Of a stretch of DNA of 64,000 nt, positions 49,511 through 58,916 are shown piece after piece. Each line of letters begins with the position of its first letter. Positions within the stretch are counted from its first letter, which is position 1. A program made the position numbers and the translations under genes. Source of the DNA: JAEZBP01 sp963832725 (GTDB lineage: Bacteria; Myxococcota_A; Polyangia; Polyangiales; Sandaracinaceae); contig CAWHVG010000005.1 in the NCBI GenBank assembly GCA_963832725.1, forward strand, positions 1,860,001 to 1,924,000, in the 5' to 3' direction. The notes beneath the pieces are model-generated. The model made no database searches. It had not been told where the DNA came from and was given only the letters and a program-made list of their open reading frames with translations.

Positions 49511-49971
49511 CCGCGCGGGCGAACTGCTGCGGCATGGCCATGCGCCGGGTCGACAGCTTGTTCGTGTGCCGGAGCCCGTCGTGCGGCCGTCTCATGACGG
49601 CAATCGAGCTCGAGGCGCACGCCAGCACCGTGCGATGCGAGCGCTGCGGTCTCGCCCTTCGCAGCACCGAGATCGAGCTCCGGGAAGCGCGCCAGCACTG
49701 CTACGCGCTGGACATCGCTCCCGGGGGCGAGCTCGTCTTGGTGTGGAGCCGCCCCGCGGAGCTCCAGCCAGCCCTCGCATGTAGCGCGTGCGGACACTTG
49801 GGAGTCGCCCCCGAGGGAGATCACGTCCCGCGTGCAGTGGTCGAGCCGCTGACTGGACCGCGACCACCCCGGAGGAGCCCTCGCGGCTCTTCCTTTGCGG
49901 GTGGACCACGGCGCTGGCGGCGGCATGCAGTGGGCAGACGATGTCATCCCACCGCGTCGGAGTTCTCGTAG
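49507..49971 (+). CDS. Zinc-ribbon protein coupled to DUF932
   Basis: 154 residues starting in an ATGA overlap. Cys pairs in the order CC...C...C (NCCGMAMRRVDSLFVCRSPSCG), VRCERCGLAL and LACSACGHLG suggest two or more zinc ribbons. After about residue 110 the sequence is Arg/Pro-rich and may be out of frame, so the real protein could be shorter. Probably a nucleic-acid or protein-binding partner of the DUF932 protein. Confidence 0.6.
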   Translation: MTARANCCGMAMRRVDSLFVCRSPSCGRLMTAIELEAHASTVRCERCGLALRSTEIELREARQHCYALDIAPGGELVLVWSRPAELQPALACSACGHLGVAPEGDHVPRAVVEPLTGPRPPRRSPRGSSFAGGPRRWRRHAVGRRCHPTASEFS

Positions 49972-50096
49972 TTGCCCTCCCCGCACCGGCGACGCGCTCG
50001 ATCGTCCGATAGGCCAATCGTGCCATCCCGCTCGGCGCCAGCTCGGAGGCCGGTGTTCAGGTCCAGAGCCATGAGAAACGCGAAGCTGAGCGCCGC

Positions 50097-50849
50097 TCAC
50101 GGTCCGCAGATGCCGCCAGTGCAGCGGGCTCCGTTGGGGCAGTCGCTGTCCATGTTGCAGGCCGGGGAGCAGATTCCCGTGGCGCCGTCGCCGACGCACA
50201 CCGCGCCCCGCTCGCACTCGCGATGTCCCGTGCAAGTCGCACCAAGCGGCGTGGCGCCCCCGGGGTAGCAGGCATGGGAGGTCGTTCCGTCTGACCGCTC
50301 GAACGGTGCGCAGGCCAATCCGTCGGGGCAGAGCCCAACATCACCCATCACCGGTGCGCAGACCGGGACGCACTCGTTGTCGGCGAGGGTCCCCATCGTT
50401 CCCACGGTCACGCACGCCAGCCCAAACTCACAGTCTCCACCCGAATAACAGTGCTCGAGCGGGCCGCACAGAGGAACGCAGACCGGAGCACATACGCCCG
50501 GCAGGCCCCCGTCACCGCGCGGCTGGCACAACGCGCCCCTGACGCACCCGACCGCCAGCCAACAGGGCTGGCCGATGGGGACGTCGTTGCCCGGGAAGCA
50601 CCCCCACACGTCCGGGGTGGCCGTGCTCACGGGCCAGCATACGCCGCCACCGTCGCAGTGCGTAGCGGCGCCCGCGTTGCAGTGGGCCACGCACGCGTAG
50701 CTCGCGCCGCCATCCCACGCGTCCACGGCCGCGCATGAGCTGCCGAGCTCGCAGTCGCCGTCATACCCGCACGACTCGCCAACCGCACGATCGTGCCGGG
50801 CGCACGACGCCAGGACGATAGCAACGGCGATCGACGCGCTCCCCCGCAT
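50097..50849 (-). CDS. Cys-rich secreted lipoprotein
   Basis: 250 residues. Signal peptide with lipobox VAIVLASC (Cys 16), then about 30 cysteines in repeated GxCxxxxDCxxG-type units (GESCGYDGDCELGSSC, CNMDSDCPNGARC). This pattern is common in outer-surface proteins of myxobacteria. No enzymatic domain seen. The start at 50849 places the signal peptide correctly. It is divergent from the next lipoprotein gene. Confidence 0.8.
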   Translation of the reverse strand: MRGSASIAVAIVLASCARHDRAVGESCGYDGDCELGSSCAAVDAWDGGASYACVAHCNAGAATHCDGGGVCWPVSTATPDVWGCFPGNDVPIGQPCWLAVGCVRGALCQPRGDGGLPGVCAPVCVPLCGPLEHCYSGGDCEFGLACVTVGTMGTLADNECVPVCAPVMGDVGLCPDGLACAPFERSDGTTSHACYPGGATPLGATCTGHRECERGAVCVGDGATGICSPACNMDSDCPNGARCTGGICGP

Positions 50850-51055
50850 GGAGTCGAGTGTCGCACCCGGAGCGCCAGCCGGACAACCGTGGCCCATCTC
50901 ATGCTGTCCCGAGACGTGGCCCGGGACCGGGCTCCGCAATCCACGTTTTGCCGCGCATCGACGGAGGGTCCGAGACACCTCCTGCGACGAATCGGAGCGG
51001 GGCCGGCCGAGCGGTGTCAACAGGCGTTGACGCCGGTAGCACCAGGCTTGCACGC

Positions 51056-53086
51056 ATGAAGAAGTTCGGGACACGATGGCAGCTCACGCCCATGGGGGTA
51101 CCAGTGCGCTACCGGTTCGCTTCTCTTCTCGTGCTCCTCCTCGCCGCCTGCGACGGCCCTGCGATGCCCACCGACGGAGGTGGCCTCGACGCCACCACGG
51201 CGGACGCCGGGGGCGACGCGGGACCCGTCTGCACATCCTCCAGCGACTGCGACGACGGGCTCTACTGCAACGGGACCGAGACATGCTCGCCGGGGGCGTC
51301 GGGGGCAGCTCCGAACGGGTGCGTGGCAGGCACCTCTCCGTGCGCCACGGGCGAGACGTGCGACGAGACGAGCACGAGCTGCATCCCCAGCGACTGCCCC
51401 TCGGACCCGTCGATGCGGGACATGGACGGGGACGGGCACCAGACGATGGCCTGTCCCGGTGGCGACGACTGCGACGACACGGACCCGAACCGCTTCCCCG
51501 GCAACACCGAGTTGTGCCCCGGAGGCGGCGACCCGCTCGACACGCACGACGAGGACTGCGACTCGAGCACCGTCGGGGACCTAGACGCGGACAGCGACAC
51601 CTACGTCAGCGCGGTGTGCTGCAACGGCGACACCTGCGGACCCGACTGCGACGACAGCAACGCGAGCATCCACCCAGGCGTAGCCGAGACGTGCGACGGG
51701 ATGGACGACGATTGCAGCGGAGTAGAAGACGACGCTCCGAATCTCTGTCCGGGAGGAGCGTGCCTCGCCGGTCACTGTGACTTCATGGCGTGGGATCGTG
51801 GGTTCGGTAGCAGCAGCTCGGACGGCACTTCGGCCGTCGCCATCGATTCCGCGGGCAACATCTACGTTGCCGGTGTGATCGCGGGCACTGTCGACTTCGG
51901 CGCGGGCCCCGTCTCGATCGTCGGGGGTTCGCGTGCGGTGTTCGTCGCGAAGCTACAGGCCGACGGAACGCTCGTGTGGAGCTACGTCTCTCCCGGTGGC
52001 AGCTACGTCGACATGAACGCCCTCGACATGGCGGTCAGTCCCTCGGGCGACCGCGTGTACGTGGTCGGCGACGCGTCGGCCCTCGACTTCGGGAGCGGCA
52101 CGACGACGGGCGCATTCTTCGTGCGCCTAGACGCGAGCGGATCGTATCTCGGTGACCAGCGCTTCGGGGCCTACGGCACGACGCTTGGGGGCGTCGCCGC
52201 GGACGCGAGCGGCGCAGTCTTCGTCGGCGGGTTTACGGGCACGGTCGATTGGGGCGGCGGCAGCCAGACTGCGCAAGGTGGGGGTTCGATGATCCTCGCC
52301 GCCTACGATCCCGACGGCGTCTACCGGTGGGCGCAGGTGTTCCATGCTTCCGGGAGCAACAGCGGCCGGAAGGTCACCGGTTCCGCGATCGCACTCGACA
52401 GCGATTCGACCATCACGGTCGGAGGCTCGTACAAGAGCGGCACTGTCTCCTTCGGCTCTGCGCTCGCGATGGCGGACCTGTACGGGTCGGGATTCACTGC
52501 CCGGCTTTCGTCGACCGGATCTCCCGTGTGGGGCGAGGCGATTCAGGGCAGCGCAGGCTTCGTCACGGTCGAGAGTGTCGCCGTTCGGGATGGGCAAGCC
52601 TACGCGGTCGGAAGATACGACGGCATGCTCGACCCCGGCACGGGTGCTCCGGCATTTTCAGCTTCCGACATAAGCGGTTTCGTTGTGGGGTACCAGACCG
52701 ATGGCACGCCTGCTTGGGCTCGGTCCTATGCAGGAGGATTGGGGGGACAGGACGAAGCCAACGCGACCACGACCGATACCGCCGGGCACGTGTTCGTCGT
52801 TGGGTCATTCGGGACTCCGACCACGTTCGGAGGATCCACCCGCTCCCCGGTTGGCCGCGACGGGTTCCTTGCCCGGTACACGCTCGATGGGGTGTACCAG
52901 ACGGACTTCCGATACGCGTCGTCGGGATCCGCTGGCGCCGGGTCCGTGGGAGTCCGAGACGTCGCCGTCGGCCCCGGAAACAGCACCGTCATCGTGGGCG
53001 AGTTCACCGGGACCGTGAACTTCGGCGGCGGGGACAGCGTCTCCAACGGCGGCATCGACGCGTTCGTGCTGCATCTGGGGAGCTAG
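51056..53086 (+). CDS. Lipoprotein with MopE metal-binding motif and beta-propeller-like repeats
   Basis: 676 residues. Lipoprotein signal LLVLLLAACDG. Residues about 60-235 are Cys/Asp-rich with MopE-type metal-binding repeats (DCDDTDPNRFPG, DCDDSNASIHPGVAETC). The rest is a run of repeats of the SBBP/YncE type (AVAIDSAGNIYVAGVIAG, VFVAKLQADGTLVWS, VFVGGFTGTVDWGGG), probably a beta-propeller. Likely surface-exposed. The ATG at 51092 would give a shorter signal peptide and is equally possible. Confidence 0.85.
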   Translation: MKKFGTRWQLTPMGVPVRYRFASLLVLLLAACDGPAMPTDGGGLDATTADAGGDAGPVCTSSSDCDDGLYCNGTETCSPGASGAAPNGCVAGTSPCATGETCDETSTSCIPSDCPSDPSMRDMDGDGHQTMACPGGDDCDDTDPNRFPGNTELCPGGGDPLDTHDEDCDSSTVGDLDADSDTYVSAVCCNGDTCGPDCDDSNASIHPGVAETCDGMDDDCSGVEDDAPNLCPGGACLAGHCDFMAWDRGFGSSSSDGTSAVAIDSAGNIYVAGVIAGTVDFGAGPVSIVGGSRAVFVAKLQADGTLVWSYVSPGGSYVDMNALDMAVSPSGDRVYVVGDASALDFGSGTTTGAFFVRLDASGSYLGDQRFGAYGTTLGGVAADASGAVFVGGFTGTVDWGGGSQTAQGGGSMILAAYDPDGVYRWAQVFHASGSNSGRKVTGSAIALDSDSTITVGGSYKSGTVSFGSALAMADLYGSGFTARLSSTGSPVWGEAIQGSAGFVTVESVAVRDGQAYAVGRYDGMLDPGTGAPAFSASDISGFVVGYQTDGTPAWARSYAGGLGGQDEANATTTDTAGHVFVVGSFGTPTTFGGSTRSPVGRDGFLARYTLDGVYQTDFRYASSGSAGAGSVGVRDVAVGPGNSTVIVGEFTGTVNFGGGDSVSNGGIDAFVLHLGS

Positions 53087-53149
53087 ACTACCCGTCCCTG
53101 GCACCTCCGCCCAGTCACGAGCGACCCGCCACCGGCAACAGACAAGTGC

Positions 53150-53512
53150 TCAGACAGGCTTGACCTCCTCGAAGCCGGTCTGCGTGTCGCGGTATCGAAC
53201 CGAGTTCACTCGATCCGCATACACGGGCAGGAGAGCTTTCATGAGAGTCATGCGAATGATGTAGGCGGCCAGCGCCGGTGTTAGGACATCCGACCTCTGA
53301 ACGCCGGGTGGCGATGGGCCATCCGTGAGAGTCGAATCTTCGACGATGAAATCGATGAGCAACTCGTTTCCGGCCACTCGCTCTTCGGGTATACGAATAG
53401 CCAGTGTGCCCTGCTCATCCGAGCCCTGACCCGGGTCCCTGCGGAAGATGTGGTGCTCGACGACGGGTTCCATCACCGTTCCGAAATACCACCATGATCC
53501 TCGAATATTCAT
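53150..53512 (-). CDS. Unrecognised small protein in the Rhs operon, candidate immunity
   Basis: 120 residues (MNIRGSWWYFGTVMEPVVEH), mixed fold, less GC-rich than the neighbours. It lies 3 bp after the stop of the helical gene that follows Rhs. Small, compositionally distinct genes directly after an Rhs toxin often encode immunity proteins; this is inference from position only. Confidence 0.55.
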   Translation of the reverse strand: MNIRGSWWYFGTVMEPVVEHHIFRRDPGQGSDEQGTLAIRIPEERVAGNELLIDFIVEDSTLTDGPSPPGVQRSDVLTPALAAYIIRMTLMKALLPVYADRVNSVRYRDTQTGFEEVKPV

Positions 53513-53515
53513 CGT

Positions 53516-54136
53516 CTACCCTTCTGCGGCCTCGGGGAGCGCGAGTTCGTCGGCGAGTGCCTGTGCCGCACTGTCGAGATACTCTAGCCAGAAAGAACGG
53601 CGCAGGTCGACACCGACGTTCTCCCACCAAGCGCCTCCCGCTGCGGCGATGGACGCGCAGAACGCCACATCAGTGAGGTCGGGGTCCAGGCCGAGCTCAC
53701 TCTCAGGAAGAGGCGCCATTCCTAGCAAGTCTTCGTCGCTGTAGCTGAGTCGCACAAGTTTGTACGCCGACATCCCAACATATGCGTAAGTCGCACTCGG
53801 ATCGCGGTATACAATATTCATCATATCGCGTCGGGACACGCCAAACAGATGATGTGCCGCTTCGACGGTAACAGTGCCCGACAGCACTCCGACAGCGGCG
53901 GAAATGCAGTCGTCTACTAGACGGCCACGATGGTCCCCTGCCCAAACCGGGTGGACCTTACCCACGCACCAAGCAGCCAGAGCAAGACGGCGCCGAAGCC
54001 CTTCGTGTCGCACGGAAAACCCGTGCTCCCGCCTCAGTGGGCCCATCAAGCGGAGAAGACTCACCCTCTGATGCAGCGGCAACTTGCCGTGAGGGTCACT
54101 TATCACTATCGCGCGAAGCGCGTCAACCAGGTCCAC
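53516..54136 (-). CDS. Helical protein, Imm5-like candidate immunity
   Basis: 206 residues, predominantly helical, with DVAFCASIAAAGGAWWENVG, then DLRRSFWLEYLDSAAQAL near the C-terminus, a pattern resembling the Imm5 type of polymorphic-toxin immunity protein. It follows the Rhs toxin gene by 17 bp on the same strand and shares its lower GC, as expected for a cognate immunity protein against the deaminase domain. The family link is my recollection and should be tested. Confidence 0.55.
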   Translation of the reverse strand: MDLVDALRAIVISDPHGKLPLHQRVSLLRLMGPLRREHGFSVRHEGLRRRLALAAWCVGKVHPVWAGDHRGRLVDDCISAAVGVLSGTVTVEAAHHLFGVSRRDMMNIVYRDPSATYAYVGMSAYKLVRLSYSDEDLLGMAPLPESELGLDPDLTDVAFCASIAAAGGAWWENVGVDLRRSFWLEYLDSAAQALADELALPEAAEG

Positions 54137-54153
54137 GGCCCCTCCGTTGCAAA

Positions 54154-57100
54154 TCAGTCATAACGCGGGTCGAAGCGAACACTACCGTCTGGATGCACCT
54201 CCTCTACGCGCCCGTCGGGGTGGAAGATGCGGGTCATCTCTGGATCCGTCTGAACCTGCGGCACCTGATTCTCGGTTGCCTTGGCTCGGTAGTGTTCGAC
54301 GCAGTCATCGCACATCGGAAGATTCACTCCACCAGGTTCATTCGGCCGCAGCACTCCTTGCTGCTTCTCGGCGTGCATCGTTGCCCACCGGCCCGGTTCA
54401 CCGTGGTCCAATGCTCCCGCGTTTCTAGGAGTATGTCCGATGCGTTCGTTCTCGGCCCTTACGTCCTCATAGGGGGCGCGCGTCGCACCCTCCGATGGAG
54501 TATCCGCCCAACCACTCTCCGTAAGTGGGTGGTCTGGGCCGTCACCGGCGACGCAGTGGGGGGTGTTTGTTTCCGCTCCCTGTCGTATGGCGCGATGTGC
54601 CGCCGCGCGGCTATGTTCGATCGCACCCGCTTGTGGATGGCCCTCTGGCGAGGCCCATTCCGTCGGATTGACTCCCGCATAGCGTTGGCCGACAGCAGAA
54701 GGGCTGGCGCCATCAGCATACTGATAGTGTCCGTCGCGGAACACCACCAAGTGTTCGTTGGACTCGTTCACCCAACTGGGTAACCTGTGTCCTTCCTCTC
54801 GCCGCTGTGTAGCAGTGACTTCTCCAGGGTGATGGACCGCTGGCTGCGCCGCCGATTCGCATCCGTCGGGGGACTCCGAGTCATGGTCGCTCGGACTCGG
54901 ATTGGGCTCGTGTGACAGCCCCCTGATGTCGACCTGCGTGAGGGGGTTCTCTGTGTATCCATAGAGGTTCACCCCCCCGAACAAGCCGATCGGGTCCACC
55001 TGGAGGTATCGGCCGAGCATGGGGTCATAGTAGCGGAAGCGGTTGTAGTGCAACCCGGTCTCTGCATCGAGCCAGTGGCCAGGGAATCGTAGCGACTGGT
55101 AGAAGGTCGCCCCGACTTCGACACGCGCTAACCCGTACGCGTCGACTTGGGCTTTCCAGACGATGGTGCCGGTGTCATCGAGCACGCGCTCGACGCATCC
55201 GCGCTGATCCGTGAGCACGTAGTAGCGTCGCCCTGAGCTCGGGTCGGCGTCCGCGCTCTCGTAGTCGAGGAAGAGCATCGGAACCATCGCGAACGCGTCG
55301 GGGTAGACGTACACGCGCACCCGGCCGTCACTGAAGACCTCAGCAGCGAGGCGGTCCGTATCCCAGTAGTAGTGGGTGTCGTTCGTGTATCCCGGCGCCT
55401 TGCGGATGCGTCGGCCGAGCGGGTCGTACTCGGCATCCCAGCCCCACGTCTGGCCCTGAGGCCCCTGCCAGAACACGACAGCGAGCTGGTCGTTGCTGTC
55501 GTAGTCGTATTGGATCGTGCCGCGCGCGCTGACTCGACGGCTGAGGTGGTGCCGGTGGTCGTACTCGTACTGCTCGCCGTTCGCGTAGCGAAGTCGGTTC
55601 GCTTCGCCGGCGGTAGCCTGGCCGAGGGTGGGGGATTGGAAGAGGGTGCCAGCGGCGTTGTACCTGTACTCGTCGGTCCGCCCGTCGGGGTGCGTCGTCT
55701 TGGACAGCCGAAGCGCCGCATCGTGCTCGTGTCGCGTCGGCCCTCGCTCGCTGTCGATGACGAGCTGGAGGGTGCCCTCCGGTCCGTACACGAAGCGTCG
55801 CGCCCATGCGTGCTGCGGTGCGTCCTTGGCGAACAAGACCTTCGCCAGGATGCGACCTCCGCGAGGGTGGTACTGGATGGTCTCGCTGAGCCCGTTCGCG
55901 AAGTCGCGCGTGAAGATGCCCCGGCCGTGGCTCCGGAGCCGGTGTGTGTGTCCACCCGGGTCGACGAGGATGCAGGAGCCGTCATCGAGTGCGTGGTACT
56001 CGGTCCGAAATCGGTCGAGGACCACGGTGGAGGCGAGCCGCTCACCCGAAAAGCGGTGCTCGACGCCCTTGTCGTCACGCTTGTCCTCGATTCGGCGCCC
56101 TCGGAAGTCGTATGCGAAGGTGCACTCGTGCCGCAGCATGCGCGCCGAGAGGACGCGGCCTTGCTCGTCGTACCGAAAGGTGTGCACCTCACCGCTGGCG
56201 AGCTTGCGTTCTACGGCGCGTCCGGCCGTGTCCCGCGTGAATCTCGAGCATCACCTCGCCGTTGGCATCGCGCTTCTCGATGAGGTGGTCGCCGCCGTCG
56301 TAGACGTAGCTCTCCCGGAGGTGGCCGTTCCGGCGGACCTCGGTGATGCGGTCTTTCAGGTCGCGCATGTACTCGGTGTGGGTGCCCGCCGCGTCGGTCA
56401 CGTCGGTCATCTCGCGGGTACAGGAGTACCCGTAGCGCGGTCCGTCCGCCGAGCGGATCGACCTCACCGACGATGTCGTTCCAGCCCGAGACCTCGATCG
56501 TCCAGGTGTGGCCCTCCATGTCGACGACCTCGGTGAGGCCGCCGTTCTCGTTGTACCCGTAGCGGCGGGCGTGGCCGGTTTCGACCTCTTCGCTCTGCCG
56601 CTGCCCATGGATGTCTCGGACCACCTCGACGGAACCGCGCCGAGGATCGTCGCTGGTCGTGAGCGCCTGTCGAACCTCGGCCGGGAGGTCGAAGGGCAGC
56701 TCGTGTGGGTCGGGCAGCTTGAAGTCGCGCTCCCATAGGTCGCCGAGCTCCCACTCGATCGGCAGGCGCGGCACGCGGTGCGCTTTGGGGTTCGGGGGGT
56801 TCAGCGGCTCGGGCAGCGCAATCCGGTTCCCGTCGGGGTCGATCTTCGCGATCGCCGCGCCCGCCTCATCATGCACGTAGCGGGTGCAGGCTCCTCGCGC
56901 GTCGTACTCCCGCAGGACCCGTCCGTCGTCGCCCAGCTTGAAGTAGCGCACGCCGCCAAGGGGGTCGGTGATGAGGGTGACGACGCCGGCCGGCGAGTAC
57001 TGGTAGACCCACTCGGCGCCATTCGCGTCCAGGACGCGTGTCTCGTACTCGAGCGGCTTGTAGGTGAGCTGCACCGAGACCGCCCCGTCGTCGCCGTAGC

Positions 57101-57849
57101 TGGAGACGCAGCGACCGTCGGCGTCGTACTCGAAGTGGAAGCTGTAGCCGCGTCGGTCCGTGCGGCGTGAGACACGACCGTCGCGACCGTAGCCGAGGCG
57201 GAACGTGTGTCCGTACGGGTCGGTCGCTGCGATCAGGTAGCCGTTCTCGTAGTGGTAGCGAGCAAACCACTGCCGACTGCCGTCGCGGGCCCACCGTTGC
57301 ACGCCGTGGAGGCGCCCGTCGGCATCCCACTCGAGCTTCAGGGTCTCATCTCGCGGCGCGAGGATCTTGGAGAGACGGCCGCCCGTGTCGTAGTGAAGCG
57401 CGACGCGCTCCTCGACGCCGTCGACGACCTGGCGCATCTCGACGAGCTCTGCCTCGAGCGCACGGGCCGGCCGGCGGAAGACGAGCGAGGGATGTGCGTA
57501 CCTGCTGAGGACGTAGCTCTTCCTCGCTGACCCGCTCGAGCCAGCACCCGCCGCTCGCTTGCCGCTCGCCGTCGTACGTGAAGTGCCGGAAGTGACGGGC
57601 GGTCCCATCCGACTCGAGGTAGGTCACGCCGTCGAGGTCGAAGACCAGCCAGTGGTCGAAGCCGTGGCGGAACCCGAAGCCGAGGCCGCGGTCCTCCCGG
57701 TACCACCGGCTGTCGTAGTGCCTGTAGAAGAAGAGCTCGAACGGGCCGTCGAGCTCGAACTCGACCTCGCGGAACGTGTTCGCCCCCGTCACGACGTCGA
57801 TGGGATCGCCGACCAGGTGTCGGCCCTCGACTGATCCGCAGACACGCAT
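54154..57849 (-). CDS. Rhs polymorphic toxin with C-terminal deaminase-type domain, three frameshifts
   Basis: About 1230 residues joined near 57512, 56445 and 56240. YD/Rhs repeats throughout (YRYNAAGTLFQS, YEYDHRHHLSRRV, YDPLGRRIRKAPG). The Rhs core ends with the hallmark motif RFRYYDPMLGRYLQVDPIGL, then NLYGYTENPL. The 240-residue tip downstream holds MHAEKQ and LPMCDDCVEHY, i.e. the HxE and CxxC zinc ligands of deaminase-fold toxins. The DNA of the tip is less GC-rich, as usual for exchanged toxin domains. The start shares one base with the PAAR gene stop, so delivery by the upstream VgrG-PAAR is likely. Confidence 0.85.
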
Positions 57850-58916
57850 CAGTGGCCTGCGCAGTTCGCGGTGCCGCAGTGATGCGGAGCTTGGTCGGCG
57901 TAGTTGCCGCCGCGATTGAGCCGTCGAGCCACGGCTCCGCCAAGTCGACGCAGCGCGCCGACGATCTTGTCGATGCCCACTGCCGGCGGGAGCGGGATTC
58001 CGCCCACCAGCACCGTGTAATCGCCCGTCAGGAACACGCCGAAGTCAGGAGGGATCCCCGGGTCGATCTTCCGAAGCTGCTTGAGGGCGAGCGCTCCGGC
58101 GTCCGCCGCGGCCTGCGCCACGCTCATGCCAGCAGACGCGAAGTTGCCCTCCGCGGCCCCTGCCACGGCGTTCGCGATCCCGGCTACGGCGCCCGCGACG
58201 GCCATGAAGAGCGCGAAGCCTTCGAGCGGGCTGGGATTGTCGTGAAAGAACAAGTCGGTGCCTACACGGGCCGCCCGTGCCCCCGCGAAGAAGGTGTTCG
58301 ACGACCCGGCCGCAACCTCGACGGGCGGTCCCAGGCTCACGCACGTCACGATCATGCCGACGTCGCCCGCGCGCGCTGCGGGCAGCCCGCCCACGAGCAC
58401 CGAGAGCGCACCCGGCAGCAGCATCGCGCCGAGACTCGGTAAGGGGCATGGCGGGGCCGGCGGGATGAGGCTCGGAGGATGCGTGTGGGCGTGCGGATTC
58501 CGAGCCCCATCGAGGTGAGCGTCATGCACGGAAGCGGGACGGCCATCTGCGCGAGCGGCGCGGTGAGGGCGGCCAGACCCACGTATTGCGATCTGATCGA
58601 CGAGGCCGATCGTCGCCATCGCGTTGTTGATGAGGTACGAGGGGGCGGCCCAGCCGGAAGGCGGCAGGTGCGTCCAACCCTCCGCGTACTCCGAGAACAT
58701 CTGCCCCTCCATGGCGACGGCGTTCGTGGCTGCGTGGGCAGCCGTGTCGACCGGATGCAACACGGCCTGCTCGCCCGCGGCCTGCTGCTCCGCCCCGAAC
58801 TCCATCAGCATCCCCTCGTATGCCGAAGCCGGAGCGACACGGTCCCGCCGCTGCTCGCTCAGCGGGGCGAAGCTCGAGAAGAACTCCCCCGCGCTCGGTG
58901 ATCTCCGGGCCGTCAC
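57849..58916 (-). CDS. PAAR-domain spike protein, twice frameshifted
   Basis: About 355 residues joined near 58590 and 58500. The N-terminal helical part (FAPLSEQRRDRVAP, MFSEYAEGWTHLPPSGWAAP) precedes a PAAR-like beta region: PLPCMTLTSMGLGI, VLVGGLPAARAGDVG, GARAARVGTDLF and VLVGGIPLPPAVG. A hydrophobic helix pair (FALFMAVAGAVAGIANAVAG) lies between. PAAR proteins cap the VgrG spike and carry effectors. The GTG at 58916 overlaps the TPR gene stop; the end touches the Rhs start. Confidence 0.75.
   Translation of the reverse strand: MTARRSPSAGEFFSSFAPLSEQRRDRVAPASAYEGMLMEFGAEQQAAGEQAVLHPVDTAAHAATNAVAMEGQMFSEYAEGWTHLPPSGWAAPSYLINNAMATIGLVDQIAIRGSGRPHRAARADGRPASVHDAHLDGARNPHAHTHPPSLIPPAPPCPLPSLGAMLLPGALSVLVGGLPAARAGDVGMIVTCVSLGPPVEVAAGSSNTFFAGARAARVGTDLFFHDNPSPLEGFALFMAVAGAVAGIANAVAGAAEGNFASAGMSVAQAAADAGALALKQLRKIDPGIPPDFGVFLTGDYTVLVGGIPLPPAVGIDKIVGALRRLGGAVARRLNRGGNYADQAPHHCGTANCAGH

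Noticed and set aside
54154..54783. Plus-strand ORF opposite the Rhs toxin tip
   Set aside because: The minus strand there encodes the deaminase motifs continuous with the Rhs core; the plus frame is a shadow.
57852..58442. Plus-strand ORF opposite the PAAR gene
   Set aside because: His/Arg-rich antisense text; the minus strand has PAAR motifs and operon overlaps.
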